9,037 bases of DNA, taken from the NCBI GenBank assembly GCA_002319885.1, contig DCFT01000057.1, forward strand, positions 1 to 9,037. The letters are read 5' to 3'. The translations under genes were made by a program, and so were the position numbers. A model generated the notes under the pieces. That model made no database searches. It was given only the letters and a program-made list of their open reading frames with translations, and was not told where the DNA came from. The DNA comes from Bacteroidales bacterium UBA1797. Its GTDB lineage: Bacteria > Bacteroidota > Bacteroidia > Bacteroidales > VadinHA17. Positions 1-7,025 of this stretch are shown one piece after another; position 1 is the stretch's first letter; every line of letters begins with the position of its first letter.

Positions 1-2
1 TT

Positions 3-746
3 TCTGTAGCATTCAATGGAATAGGTGCAACTCCTGTAAAGCAGCAGTATTATGAGATAAAGATTTATCATATTGCTGATAAGACACAGGAAAGCAGGGT
101 CGATGCCTATCTTAAAAACGAATATCTTCCCGCACTGCATCGTGCCGGCATTCCGATTGTCGGAGTTTTTAAACCTGTTGAAGCCGATACAGCTTTCGGG
201 AAATTAATATATGTATTTATACCTTTCAGATCTGTAGATCAGTTTGTGCAGTTACCTGTACAGCTTCAGAAGGACAAGGTTCTGGCAGATGAGGGAAAAT
301 CTTTTATTGATGCCCCATTTAACGATCCTCCGTATAAAAGATATGAAAGTATATTTCTGAAGGCTTTTATAAACATGCCTCAGTTTGTTGCACCAGAATT
401 TGCAACTCCCCGTTCAGAAAGAATCTATGAATTAAGAAGTTACGAGAGCGCTACTGAAGCCAAAGCAATAAAGAAGATTGAAATGTTCAACCTTGGCGGG
501 GAGATAGCATTATTTAAGAAACTCGGCTTCAATCCTGTTTTCTTTGCTGAAGTACTTATAGGGAGCCATCAACCCAATCTCATGTATCTGACTACTTTCT
601 CAGATATGAAATCACATGATGATCATTGGAGTGCATTTGGTAAAACTGACGAATGGAAAAAGCTTTCAGGAATGGAAGAGTATAAAAATACGGTCTCTAA
701 AGCCAATCCATATCTGCTTCATCCGACTTCTTATTCTGATTTTTAA
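3..746 (+). CDS. NIPSNAP family protein, 3' part (5' end outside window)
   Basis: An open frame runs from the left edge to the TAA at 744-746 and gives 247 residues, so the start codon and any signal peptide lie outside the window. Two related alpha/beta-barrel-like NIPSNAP repeats are visible. The first begins around residue 16 (YYEIKIYHI) and contains IPIVGVFKP. The second spans about residues 138-236 (RIYELRSY, then LGFNPVFFAEVLIG, LMYLTTFSD and a terminal W-K-K-L region). The GTG at 246 is not the likely start, because homologous-looking sequence continues upstream in frame. NIPSNAP domains are dimeric ferredoxin-like folds. Many Bacteroidota carry such proteins with an export signal, but their substrates are mostly unknown. 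The gene converges on trpB2 and shows no functional link to the amino acid genes. The family call is from recognition of the repeat pattern; no biochemical role is claimed. Confidence 0.8.
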   Translation, partial: SVAFNGIGATPVKQQYYEIKIYHIADKTQESRVDAYLKNEYLPALHRAGIPIVGVFKPVEADTAFGKLIYVFIPFRSVDQFVQLPVQLQKDKVLADEGKSFIDAPFNDPPYKRYESIFLKAFINMPQFVAPEFATPRSERIYELRSYESATEAKAIKKIEMFNLGGEIALFKKLGFNPVFFAEVLIGSHQPNLMYLTTFSDMKSHDDHWSAFGKTDEWKKLSGMEEYKNTVSKANPYLLHPTSYSDF

Positions 747-788
747 TTATTTTATCTCTGTGACCCTCAGTGATTTCTCTGTGTCTGG

Positions 789-819
789 CTGTGTAATTAG
801 TTATTAAGAACTTACACAG
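789..819. terminator. Inverted repeat between convergent genes, possible bidirectional terminator
   Basis: CTGTGTAA (789-796) and TTACACAG (812-819) are perfect reverse complements separated by 15 bases. Further CTCTGTG copies upstream (756-762 and 777-783) are complementary to the CACAGAG units downstream, so several larger hairpins can form. It sits between the 3' ends of the NIPSNAP gene and trpB2, where transcripts from both sides should stop. There is no good T-run directly after the stem, so terminator function is an inference. Confidence 0.35.
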
Positions 820-894
820 AGTTACACAGAGAATTCACAGAGTTTCACAGAGTTTCACAGAGAATTCACAGAGAATTCACAGAGTTTCACAGAA
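812..894. repeat. Tandem array of eight CACAGAG-type units
   Basis: Eight consecutive 10-11 base units can be read: TTACACAGAG twice, AATTCACAGAG, TTTCACAGAG twice, AATTCACAGAG twice, and a last degenerate TTTCACAGAA. The units differ only in the two to four bases before CACAGAG. Inverted CTCTGTG copies lie at 756-762 and 777-783, so the array is one arm of a larger imperfect palindrome. There are no unique spacers of the kind found in a CRISPR array. It resembles short CACAGAG-type intergenic repeats that I recall as common in Bacteroidota genomes. Confidence 0.8.
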
Positions 895-902
895 TCAACC
901 TT

Positions 903-2264
903 TCACACTGTTATATTAATTTTGGATATTGCATCTTCAACCTCCGCGGTGGTCAGTTCATGGTCGGGAAGATTGTTCTCAAAATATTTCTCATAAGCAG
1001 AAAGGTCGAAATGACCATGACCGCTAAGGTTAAAAAGTATAGTCTTCGAGACTCCTTCAAGATCGGCCCTTCTTGCTTCATCCAGGGCACCGGCAATAGC
1101 ATATGTTGATTCCGGAGCGGGAAGTATACCTTCTGTTCGTGCAAACTGAACGCCGGCTTCAAAACATTCCCTCTGCATCTTCGCCTTTGCTTCAATGAAT
1201 CCGTCTTTGAGAAGCTGACTTACAAGAACTCCTGCACCATGGTACCTTAATCCACCTGCATGTATTTTTTCGGGTATGAAATTATGGCCAAGTGTGTACA
1301 TAGGAAGGAGAGGTGTCATCCCTGCAGAATCTCCGAAGTCATACATAAATTTTCCTTTTGTGAGCTTAGGGCAGGAGGCAGGTTCAACCGTAAGGAGTCT
1401 GATATTCTTTTTATTAATCAACTTTTCTCGCAGAAAGGGGAATGCAATACCTGAGAAATTTGAACCTCCGCCGAAACAGCCAACTACAACATCGGGATAA
1501 TCGCCTGCTTTTTCCATCTGAAGGAGTGCTTCCTGTCCAATAATTGTCTGATGAAGAATAACATGATTAAGGACACTTCCAAGTGCATATTTGGTATAAG
1601 GATCCTGTACAGCTATTTCCATGGCTTCCGAGATTGCAATACCCAGACTTCCCGGGGAGTCGGGGTACATTTCAAGGACTTTTCTTCCGGCTACGGTCAT
1701 AGTGCTTGGGGAAGCCACTACCTTGGCATTATAGGTATTCATTAAGAGTTTTCGGCCCGGTTTATGGTCATAACTTACCTTCACCATGAAGACAAGAAGT
1801 TCAAGACCAAAGTGATGACAGGCAAAAGCCATTGCGCTTCCCCACTGTCCGGCTCCTGTCTCTGTGGTTATCCTTTTTATTCCTTCCATTTTGTTATAAT
1901 ACGCCTGTGCTATTGCAGTGTTGGCTTTATGTGAACCTGAATAATTTCCACCTTCGTACTTGTAGTAGATTTTACTTTTTGTACCCAGTGCTTTTTCAAG
2001 ACTATAAGCCCTTAAAATGGGAGAAGGCCGATAAGTCATATAGAGGTCAAGCACCTCATCAGGGATATCAATATACCTCTCGCTTGATACCTCCTGTTTA
2101 ATAAGTTCCATTGGGAAAACCGGGGCCAGGCTCTCAGGTCCAATTGGTTTCATTGTTCGTGGATCAAGTGGCGGCATTGGTTTATTAGGCATGTCTGCCA
2201 TTATATTATACCATTGCCTGGGCATCTCATCTTCGTTTAATAAAATTTTGACATTCTTTTTCAT
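903..2264 (-). CDS. trpB2: Tryptophan synthase beta chain-like protein, TrpB2 type
   Basis: This 453-residue PLP enzyme condenses indole with L-serine to make L-tryptophan in the cytoplasm. Its length and long N-terminal extension (RQWYNIMADMP) fit the TrpB2 subgroup and not the roughly 400-residue TrpB1. Visible motifs are YRPSPIL (78-84), the PLP-lysine motif GSHKAN with K113, TETGAGQWG (134-142) with E135 at the position of the catalytic glutamate, the glycine-rich phosphate loop GCFGGGSNFSG (262-272), RTEGILPAPES (376-386) and SGHGHFDL (414-421). No trpA is adjacent, which is usual for TrpB2. These enzymes typically work without a partner or with a distant TrpA, and may salvage free indole. 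The gene is preceded by its own promoter, a Trp-codon leader ORF and a terminator, which supports a role in Trp supply. The ATG at 2264 lies 27 bases past the terminator T-run and has no clear Shine-Dalgarno sequence, as is common in this phylum. Confidence 0.93.
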   Translation of the reverse strand: MKKNVKILLNEDEMPRQWYNIMADMPNKPMPPLDPRTMKPIGPESLAPVFPMELIKQEVSSERYIDIPDEVLDLYMTYRPSPILRAYSLEKALGTKSKIYYKYEGGNYSGSHKANTAIAQAYYNKMEGIKRITTETGAGQWGSAMAFACHHFGLELLVFMVKVSYDHKPGRKLLMNTYNAKVVASPSTMTVAGRKVLEMYPDSPGSLGIAISEAMEIAVQDPYTKYALGSVLNHVILHQTIIGQEALLQMEKAGDYPDVVVGCFGGGSNFSGIAFPFLREKLINKKNIRLLTVEPASCPKLTKGKFMYDFGDSAGMTPLLPMYTLGHNFIPEKIHAGGLRYHGAGVLVSQLLKDGFIEAKAKMQRECFEAGVQFARTEGILPAPESTYAIAGALDEARRADLEGVSKTILFNLSGHGHFDLSAYEKYFENNLPDHELTTAEVEDAISKINITV

Positions 2265-2291
2265 TCTATAATTGATTAATGGTTAATAAAT

Positions 2292-2320
2292 AAAAAAGGC
2301 ACACTGTGAACAGTGTGCCT
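2292..2320 (-). terminator. Intrinsic terminator of the trpB2 leader (attenuator arms 3:4)
   Basis: On the minus strand AGGCACACTG (2320-2311) pairs perfectly with CAGTGTGCCT (2306-2297) around the four-base loop TTCA, followed by a run of six T. The stem has ten base pairs with no mismatch. The structure stands between a short leader ORF and the trpB2 start codon. That is the place expected of a regulated attenuator, not of an end-of-operon terminator. It could also stop read-through from aroA upstream. Confidence 0.93.
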
Positions 2321-2342
2321 CTATAAATATATATCTTAAGCG

Positions 2343-2417
2343 TTATATAATGGCTTGTTTCACAGCTGAATTAATTGAGCTGTGCCACGACCAAACATAT
2401 AACCCCTGTATTTTCAT
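2343..2417 (-). CDS. trpL: trpB2 leader peptide with Trp-Ser-Trp
   Basis: A 24-codon ORF plus TAA lies between the promoter box and the terminator of trpB2. Residues 7-11 read YVWSW, with TGG codons at 2393-2391 and 2387-2385. Trp is the rarest amino acid in most proteins, so two Trp codons one codon apart in a tiny ORF ahead of a tryptophan synthase gene are strong evidence for a sensor peptide. The ATG begins only five bases after the TATTTTTG box, so the message would be nearly leaderless, and no Shine-Dalgarno sequence is seen. The stop codon lies past segment 2 of the attenuator and 22 bases before the terminator stem. The peptide itself probably has no function after synthesis. Confidence 0.85.
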   Translation of the reverse strand: MKIQGLYVWSWHSSINSAVKQAII

Positions 2418-2422
2418 GTTGA

Positions 2423-2451
2423 CAAAAATAAACAAAAAATTAAAATATCAA
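2423..2451 (-). promoter_or_regulatory. Bacteroidota-type promoter for the trp leader and trpB2
   Basis: On the minus strand TATTTTTG (2430-2423) matches the TAnnTTTG -7 box of Bacteroidota housekeeping promoters exactly. A TTG (2451-2449) sits 18 bases upstream as a -33 element. The same two boxes with the same 18-base gap occur before the Phe/Tyr leader (8017-8045). The AT-rich tract around it offers other weak matches, so the exact transcription start is uncertain. Confidence 0.65.
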
Positions 2452-2532
2452 TAAAAATTCAATTTATTTTTAATTTTTCTTTGAATTATCCAAAAAAATA
2501 ATCAAAAAAGCAGAAATAAGTCATACAATGTA

Positions 2533-3783
2533 TCATTCATGAACTGAAACACCCAGAGACCTGAGGTCTTCAAAAAAACATGGATATGATTTTGCAACAC
2601 ATTGTGAGTCTCTTAATGAAACTTTTCCTGATGCTCCAAGTGAAGCGACCGCAAGAGCCATTGCGATACGATGGTCGTCATGTGATTCAACCCTGGCACC
2701 ATGTGGCTGGCTTCCTGTTACAAACATTACATCATCCTTAATCTCAATCTTCACGCCCATCTTGTTAAATTCTTCCTTAAGGGTTTTGGCCCGGTCGCTC
2801 TCCTTAAATATTAACCTTGACACACCTTTTATTGCCGATGTCCCTTTGCAATAGGAGGCGAGTGCAACAAGAGGGGGGAATAGATCGGGTGACTCGGAGG
2901 CATCAAACTCAAATGCTTTTAGTTCTGATTTTGAAATCTCAATCTGATCTTCACCAATAGCAATATCCGCGCCTGCGTCTTCCAACGCTTTTAAAATCCT
3001 CATATCACTTTGCATACTGTCTGTCCTAAGGCCTTTTACACATAACTGGCCGTTGATTGCGCCAGCTACAAGCAAAAATGCTCCTCCGCTCCAGTCGGCT
3101 TCTACTGTATAACTATGGGGTACATATTTTTGATTTCCGGGAATTGTAAATAAAGAATAACCTTTGTTATCGACCCTGATCCCAAATGATTTGAGAACCT
3201 GTATAGTCATATCGATATACGGTTTGCTCTTCAGGTTCTTAACACTTATTTCAGAGTTTTTTGATGCCAGAGGCAAAGCCATTAATAGTCCTGTCAACAG
3301 CTGGCTGCTTATCGATCCATCAATCACACAATTTCCACCGACTATTGGTCCCTGAATAGTTATAGGTAGAAATCCGCCAGTGCTTGTGCATTTTACCCCA
3401 AGTTGATTCAAAGCTTCTTCAATCATGAACAATGGCCTTTTTTTAAGCGAATTTGCACCAACCATTATGATTTCTGCAGAATATAAAGCCGCTATAGGGG
3501 CGAACATACGAATTGCAAGACCCGATTCACCGCAATTGAGTTTTGATTCTTTCAAAGTAGCAGAACCTGTTATCTTCAATTGATCAACCTGGGGTTCAAC
3601 TCTGGCGCCAAGACCGACGGCAATACTCATTGCTGCCAACGAATCATCGCAATATGAAGGGTTATGGATTAAACTTTCACCGTCAGCCAGTAATGCTGCA
3701 GCAATTGCCCGTTGTGTCATACTTTTTGAAGCCGGAGCTTTAATATTACCTTTAATTGCGGACGGTTCTATATGTCTTTCCAT
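2533..3783 (-). CDS. aroA: 3-phosphoshikimate 1-carboxyvinyltransferase (EPSP synthase)
   Basis: This 416-residue enzyme transfers the enolpyruvyl group of PEP to shikimate-3-phosphate, the sixth step to chorismate. Visible motifs are ASKSMTQR (18-25) with K20, S21 and R25, the PEP/glyphosate loop GESGLAIRM (85-93) with R92, SSQLLTGLLM (159-168), D300 in ESPDLFPPL, KESDR (327-331), DDHRIAMA (369-376) and K398 in CVAKSYP. These match the catalytic residues of E. coli AroA. The loop is unusual: compared with NAGTAMRPL in E. coli, Thr97 is replaced by Leu89 and Pro101 by Met93. The gene starts 13 bases after the DAHP synthase stop, so it is probably the last gene of the Phe/Tyr operon. No clear terminator follows it before the trpB2 promoter. 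Confidence 0.95.
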   Translation of the reverse strand: MERHIEPSAIKGNIKAPASKSMTQRAIAAALLADGESLIHNPSYCDDSLAAMSIAVGLGARVEPQVDQLKITGSATLKESKLNCGESGLAIRMFAPIAALYSAEIIMVGANSLKKRPLFMIEEALNQLGVKCTSTGGFLPITIQGPIVGGNCVIDGSISSQLLTGLLMALPLASKNSEISVKNLKSKPYIDMTIQVLKSFGIRVDNKGYSLFTIPGNQKYVPHSYTVEADWSGGAFLLVAGAINGQLCVKGLRTDSMQSDMRILKALEDAGADIAIGEDQIEISKSELKAFEFDASESPDLFPPLVALASYCKGTSAIKGVSRLIFKESDRAKTLKEEFNKMGVKIEIKDDVMFVTGSQPHGARVESHDDHRIAMALAVASLGASGKVSLRDSQCVAKSYPCFFEDLRSLGVSVHE

Positions 3784-3796
3784 AAGTTCATTTTAA

Positions 3797-4915
3797 TTAT
3801 AAATTTTCGTCAGCCTTATTTTTTACCCCGTTATTCATAACCTTCATCTGATGATTGATAGACTCCTGGTGGATAGCTTTGAAAATAGTATCAATCAGTT
3901 CAGGGCTAAGACCTTTAGCAATTCCTTTGGCAATTACTTTATTAATAATTTCATCCCAGCGGGTTGTTTGCAAGATAGTAATATTATTTTCCTTTTTATA
4001 ACGGCCGATAGTTTCTGCCACTTTCATTCTTTGTTCCATCAGATCCAGCAGATGATCATCATAAACGTCGATTTGCTGTCTTAATTCCCCCAGGACATCA
4101 AGTAGTCTGGGATCAGAAGTACTCGGATTACGAAGGATTAACCTGCTTAACAGTTCTTTCAGATCATTTGGAGTGAGTTGTTGGGCCGCATCACTTAAAG
4201 CCTTTGCAGGGTCAATATGAGATTCGAGCATTAATCCGTCGAAATTGAGATCCATTGCTTTCTGGGAAATCTCATGAAGAAATCGTCTTGCTCCACCAAT
4301 ATGACTCGGATCGCAGATTATTGGCAGATCGGGGATCCTTCGGCGAAGTTCAATTGGTAACTGCCAGTTGGGCTGATTCCGGTATAATGTCTTTTCGTAT
4401 GATGAAAATCCCCTGTGTATGGCTCCTATCCTGGTAATACCCGCTCTGGCAATACGTTCAATAGCACCTATCCAAAGCTCAAGATCGGGATTGATAGGAT
4501 TTTTGACCAGGACCATAACATCAACTCCGCTGAGTGCATCGGAAATCTCCTGAACTGTAAAGGGATTAACAGAAGTTCTGGCACCTATCCACAACATATC
4601 AATGCCATATTTCAGAGCTTCATAGACATGTTTTTCATTTGCCACTTCAGTTCCGACCAGCAGACCTGTCTCCTGCTTGACTCTTCTTAACCATTTTAAT
4701 CCTTCAATTCCAACACCTTCAAATGAATTAGGACGCGTTCTGGGTTTCCAGATACCAGCTCTGAAAACACTAACCTCTTTAATATTAGCTAGTTGTGTGG
4801 CAGTCTGCATGACTTGCTCCTCTGTCTCAGCACTGCACGGACCGGAGATAAGAAAAGGCCTTCCTTTATGACCTGCCCAGTCCTGGATCAGGATGTTCTT
4901 AAGTTTTATTTCCAT
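3797..4915 (-). CDS. aroF: Bifunctional DAHP synthase / chorismate mutase
   Basis: The 372-residue protein joins two enzymes. Residues about 10-260 form a type I-beta (KDOP synthase-like) DAHP synthase that condenses PEP with erythrose-4-phosphate, the first shikimate step. Its motifs are SGPCSAE (24-30), FRAGIWKPRTRPNSFEGVG (51-69), KNP (138-140), IHRGFSS (166-172), CDPSHIGG (201-208) and LMLESH (228-233). Residues about 270-358 are an AroQ-type chorismate mutase, with R279, R296 and K307 at the positions of E. coli R11, R28 and K39. The domain order, mutase at the C terminus, is the one known from Porphyromonas gingivalis, where the mutase domain also carries feedback control by prephenate. 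No N-terminal ferredoxin-like regulatory domain is present. It lies 60 bases after tyrA and 13 before aroA. Confidence 0.95.
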   Translation of the reverse strand: MEIKLKNILIQDWAGHKGRPFLISGPCSAETEEQVMQTATQLANIKEVSVFRAGIWKPRTRPNSFEGVGIEGLKWLRRVKQETGLLVGTEVANEKHVYEALKYGIDMLWIGARTSVNPFTVQEISDALSGVDVMVLVKNPINPDLELWIGAIERIARAGITRIGAIHRGFSSYEKTLYRNQPNWQLPIELRRRIPDLPIICDPSHIGGARRFLHEISQKAMDLNFDGLMLESHIDPAKALSDAAQQLTPNDLKELLSRLILRNPSTSDPRLLDVLGELRQQIDVYDDHLLDLMEQRMKVAETIGRYKKENNITILQTTRWDEIINKVIAKGIAKGLSPELIDTIFKAIHQESINHQMKVMNNGVKNKADENL

Positions 4916-4975
4916 TGTAGGATGTGTTAATTTCTATATTTTTGTTCCTCAGAGGGTCGTTTAAAAAGCATAATA

Positions 4976-5821
4976 CTAGTTCAAAATTTTTCTTATTTTA
5001 TTTGCCTCTTCCATAAGTCCTTTCAAGCCCTCAAGATCTTTTTCTGATATCATTTTTCTGAAGGAGTTCATTTTCTCAATATAGGTATCCATCACCTCAA
5101 TAATATATTGTGAATTTTCTATGAAAATCGGAGCCCATGTCTCCCCGTTACTTTTAGCCAGACGGACAGTACTTTCAAAACCACCACCGGCCAGAGTCAG
5201 TATGTTTTGTTCTTCCTGTTCTTTGGCAAGTACGCTTAAGGCAAGCGAAAAGGAAGTAATATGAGAAATATGAGATATATACGCAACATGAATATCGTGT
5301 TCCTCGGAATTCATATATACTTTGTGCATATTTAGCAAGTCCAGCATTTTTTCAACCGTGGTAAGAGCATCAGGGTCGCTTAGCTCTTTATCACATATAA
5401 TGGCAGTTTTATAATCAAAAAGTTTCCCTATGGCGGCCAGTGGACCTGAATACTCAGTTCCTGCCATTGGATGCACTGCAACATACCTGCCCCGTCCAGG
5501 ATGATGTATTGATATTCTGGCGATGCTTGCTTTTGTCGAGCCCATATCAGTGACGACCTTTGAAGTTCCTTTAATTTTGTCGAGAATACCCGGTAACATC
5601 GAACAATTTGTATTAACGGGAGTCGAAAGAACTATTAAATCGCTTTTTTCAATTGCATTTTCAAGAGTGTCATTTTCATCAACAAGGCCACAAAGAAGTG
5701 ATATATTCTGATGGTGCATATTTGTGTCAACACCAATTATTTTGTCTGCAAAACCCCGCTTTCGCAAATCTACCATTAGCGATCCGCCTATCAGTCCTAT
5801 TCCAATTACTGCAACTGTCAT
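4976..5821 (-). CDS. tyrA: Prephenate dehydrogenase
   Basis: The 281-residue protein oxidatively decarboxylates prephenate to 4-hydroxyphenylpyruvate, the Tyr precursor, with NAD(P). An N-terminal Rossmann fold is shown by VIGIGLIGGSL (5-15). Other motifs are STPVN (66-70), TDMGSTK (91-97), HPMAGTEYSGP (117-127) with the expected catalytic H117, and HDIHVAYISHISH (175-187) with H184 and H187. The protein ends soon after the helical dimerisation domain and has no ACT domain, so feedback by Tyr must be absent or act in the catalytic core. It starts 37 bases after the aminotransferase gene and has only a weak ribosome site. A prephenate enzyme of this family can also act on arogenate; the sequence does not settle this. 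Confidence 0.94.
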   Translation of the reverse strand: MTVAVIGIGLIGGSLMVDLRKRGFADKIIGVDTNMHHQNISLLCGLVDENDTLENAIEKSDLIVLSTPVNTNCSMLPGILDKIKGTSKVVTDMGSTKASIARISIHHPGRGRYVAVHPMAGTEYSGPLAAIGKLFDYKTAIICDKELSDPDALTTVEKMLDLLNMHKVYMNSEEHDIHVAYISHISHITSFSLALSVLAKEQEEQNILTLAGGGFESTVRLAKSNGETWAPIFIENSQYIIEVMDTYIEKMNSFRKMISEKDLEGLKGLMEEANKIRKILN

Positions 5822-5858
5822 TTTAGTTTATTGTATATTAAGTTTTTTAAATATTATA

Positions 5859-7025
5859 CTATTTTGAAATGAATTTTATGATTCTGTTTTTAGCTTCATA
5901 CAGCTTTTCTTCAGTAGCACAAAGCGATATACGGATATAACGTTCTCCATTCTTCCCAAAAATGAATCCAGGTGTGATGAAGACATGAGCATTCATAAGC
6001 AGATCCTCAATATATGTCTCGCAGTCAGTAATATTTTCAGAAATACGTCCCCATACAAATAATCCTACCTGTGATTTATCATAAGTGCAGTTAAGAAGAT
6101 TCATTATTTCTTCAACAATTTTCCTGCGTTTTATATATACCTTATTGACCGTATCGTACCACGATTCGGGATTATTAAGTGCCTCAACGGCAGCCATCTG
6201 CATTGCGCGAAACATTCCGGAATCCATGTTGCTTTTTACCTTAAGCACGGTTTTGATATAATCGCTATGCCCTGCAAGCATCCCTACTCTCCATCCAGCC
6301 ATATTATGAGATTTGCTTAAAGAATTAAGTTCAAGGACAGTTTCTTTTGCACCATGAACGGATAGTAAGCTTTTATAATCCTTGTTTAATATGAAACTGT
6401 AGGGATTGTCATTGCAGAGCAGTATCCTGTATTTCTGTGAAAAGGCAACCAGTTTACCGAATAGTTCCATGGAACCATTAACTCCGGTTGGCATATGTGG
6501 ATAATTGACCCACATTAATTTAACTTTGCTCAGGTCGCTGTGTTCAAGGGATTCCAGATCCGGCATCCAGCCATTTTTTTCAGAAAGGTCATATTTCCTG
6601 ACAATGCCACCGACAAGGTTAGTTACTGAGGAATAGGTAGGGTACCCCGGATCAGGGACCAGTACTTCATCACCCGGGTTCACAAAAGCCATGCTTATAT
6701 GCATTATCCCCTCCTTGCTTCCCATTAAGAGAAGAATCTCAGTTTCAGGATTCAGGATAACCTGAAAATATTTAGAATACCACTCTGAAAAGGCTTTCCT
6801 GAGCGCAAATATTCCATTATAACTCTGGTAGCCATGAGAATCGGGTTTCTTAGCTTCTGCAATCAGTGCCGAAACAGTATTTTCCGATGGGGGTTGGTCG
6901 GGACTACCGATTCCGAGATTTATCACATCATAACCCTCTCCCCGCATCCTGTCAATCTGGGCAAGTTTCTGAGAGAAATAATATTCCTGCACATTTCCTG
7001 TGCGATCAGCCGGTTTAACTATCAT
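5859..7025 (-). CDS. Class I PLP-dependent aminotransferase of the Phe/Tyr operon
   Basis: The 388-residue fold-type I aminotransferase contains LGIGSPDQPPS (37-47), PDPGYPTY (125-132), NYPHMPTG (174-181), the NDNPYS segment (205-210), SLSKSHNMAGWRVG (235-248) with PLP lysine K238, and RISL (365-368) with the carboxylate-binding Arg. The ATG at 7025 is preferred over one at 7064. It has a strong AAAGGAGA site eight bases upstream and begins the conserved region, while 7064 would overlap pheA by 50 bases. With the chosen start the overlap with pheA is 11 bases, suggesting translational coupling. Its place between pheA and tyrA suggests it transaminates phenylpyruvate and 4-hydroxyphenylpyruvate to Phe and Tyr. 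Related sequences act on aspartate, alanine or LL-diaminopimelate, so the substrate is inferred from position. Confidence 0.9.
   Translation of the reverse strand: MIVKPADRTGNVQEYYFSQKLAQIDRMRGEGYDVINLGIGSPDQPPSENTVSALIAEAKKPDSHGYQSYNGIFALRKAFSEWYSKYFQVILNPETEILLLMGSKEGIMHISMAFVNPGDEVLVPDPGYPTYSSVTNLVGGIVRKYDLSEKNGWMPDLESLEHSDLSKVKLMWVNYPHMPTGVNGSMELFGKLVAFSQKYRILLCNDNPYSFILNKDYKSLLSVHGAKETVLELNSLSKSHNMAGWRVGMLAGHSDYIKTVLKVKSNMDSGMFRAMQMAAVEALNNPESWYDTVNKVYIKRRKIVEEIMNLLNCTYDKSQVGLFVWGRISENITDCETYIEDLLMNAHVFITPGFIFGKNGERYIRISLCATEEKLYEAKNRIIKFISK

Larger units (their letters stand above)
2292..2417 (-). promoter_or_regulatory. Trp-responsive transcription attenuator of trpB2
   Basis: Four segments can be paired by eye. 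Segment 1, CACAGCT (2384-2378), directly follows the two Trp codons. Segment 2, CAGCTGTG (2368-2361), pairs with segment 1 over seven bases. Segment 3, CACACTG (2317-2311), is the 5' arm of the terminator and pairs with segment 2 over seven bases with one bulged C. Segment 4 is the 3' terminator arm. A ribosome stalled at the Trp codons would cover segment 1, free segment 2 to pair with 3, and so prevent the terminator. When Trp is plentiful the ribosome moves on, 1:2 can re-form and 3:4 stops transcription. This is the classical enteric trp attenuation logic. The folding was done by hand and no energies were calculated. Confidence 0.85.

Noticed and set aside
246..746. NIPSNAP gene starting at the GTG at 246
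   Set aside because: The same frame is open to the left edge and encodes a first NIPSNAP repeat, so the gene is longer and cut by the window.
812..894. CRISPR-like array
   Set aside because: Units are only 10-11 bases and have no unique spacers of 25-40 bases; it is a simple tandem repeat.
1260..1500. Plus-strand ORFs opposite trpB2, and similar ones opposite the other genes
   Set aside because: They lack recognisable domains and lie wholly within well-supported genes on the other strand.
2265..2532. T-box, riboswitch or tRNA in the spacer before trpB2
   Set aside because: No T-box motif, tRNA cloverleaf or aptamer core was recognised; the leader ORF plus alternative hairpins explain the spacer.
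4916..4975. Internal promoter or attenuator between tyrA and aroF
   Set aside because: No TAnnTTTG box, short Phe/Tyr/Trp ORF or terminator hairpin was found; CCTCTGAGG cannot form a stable loop.
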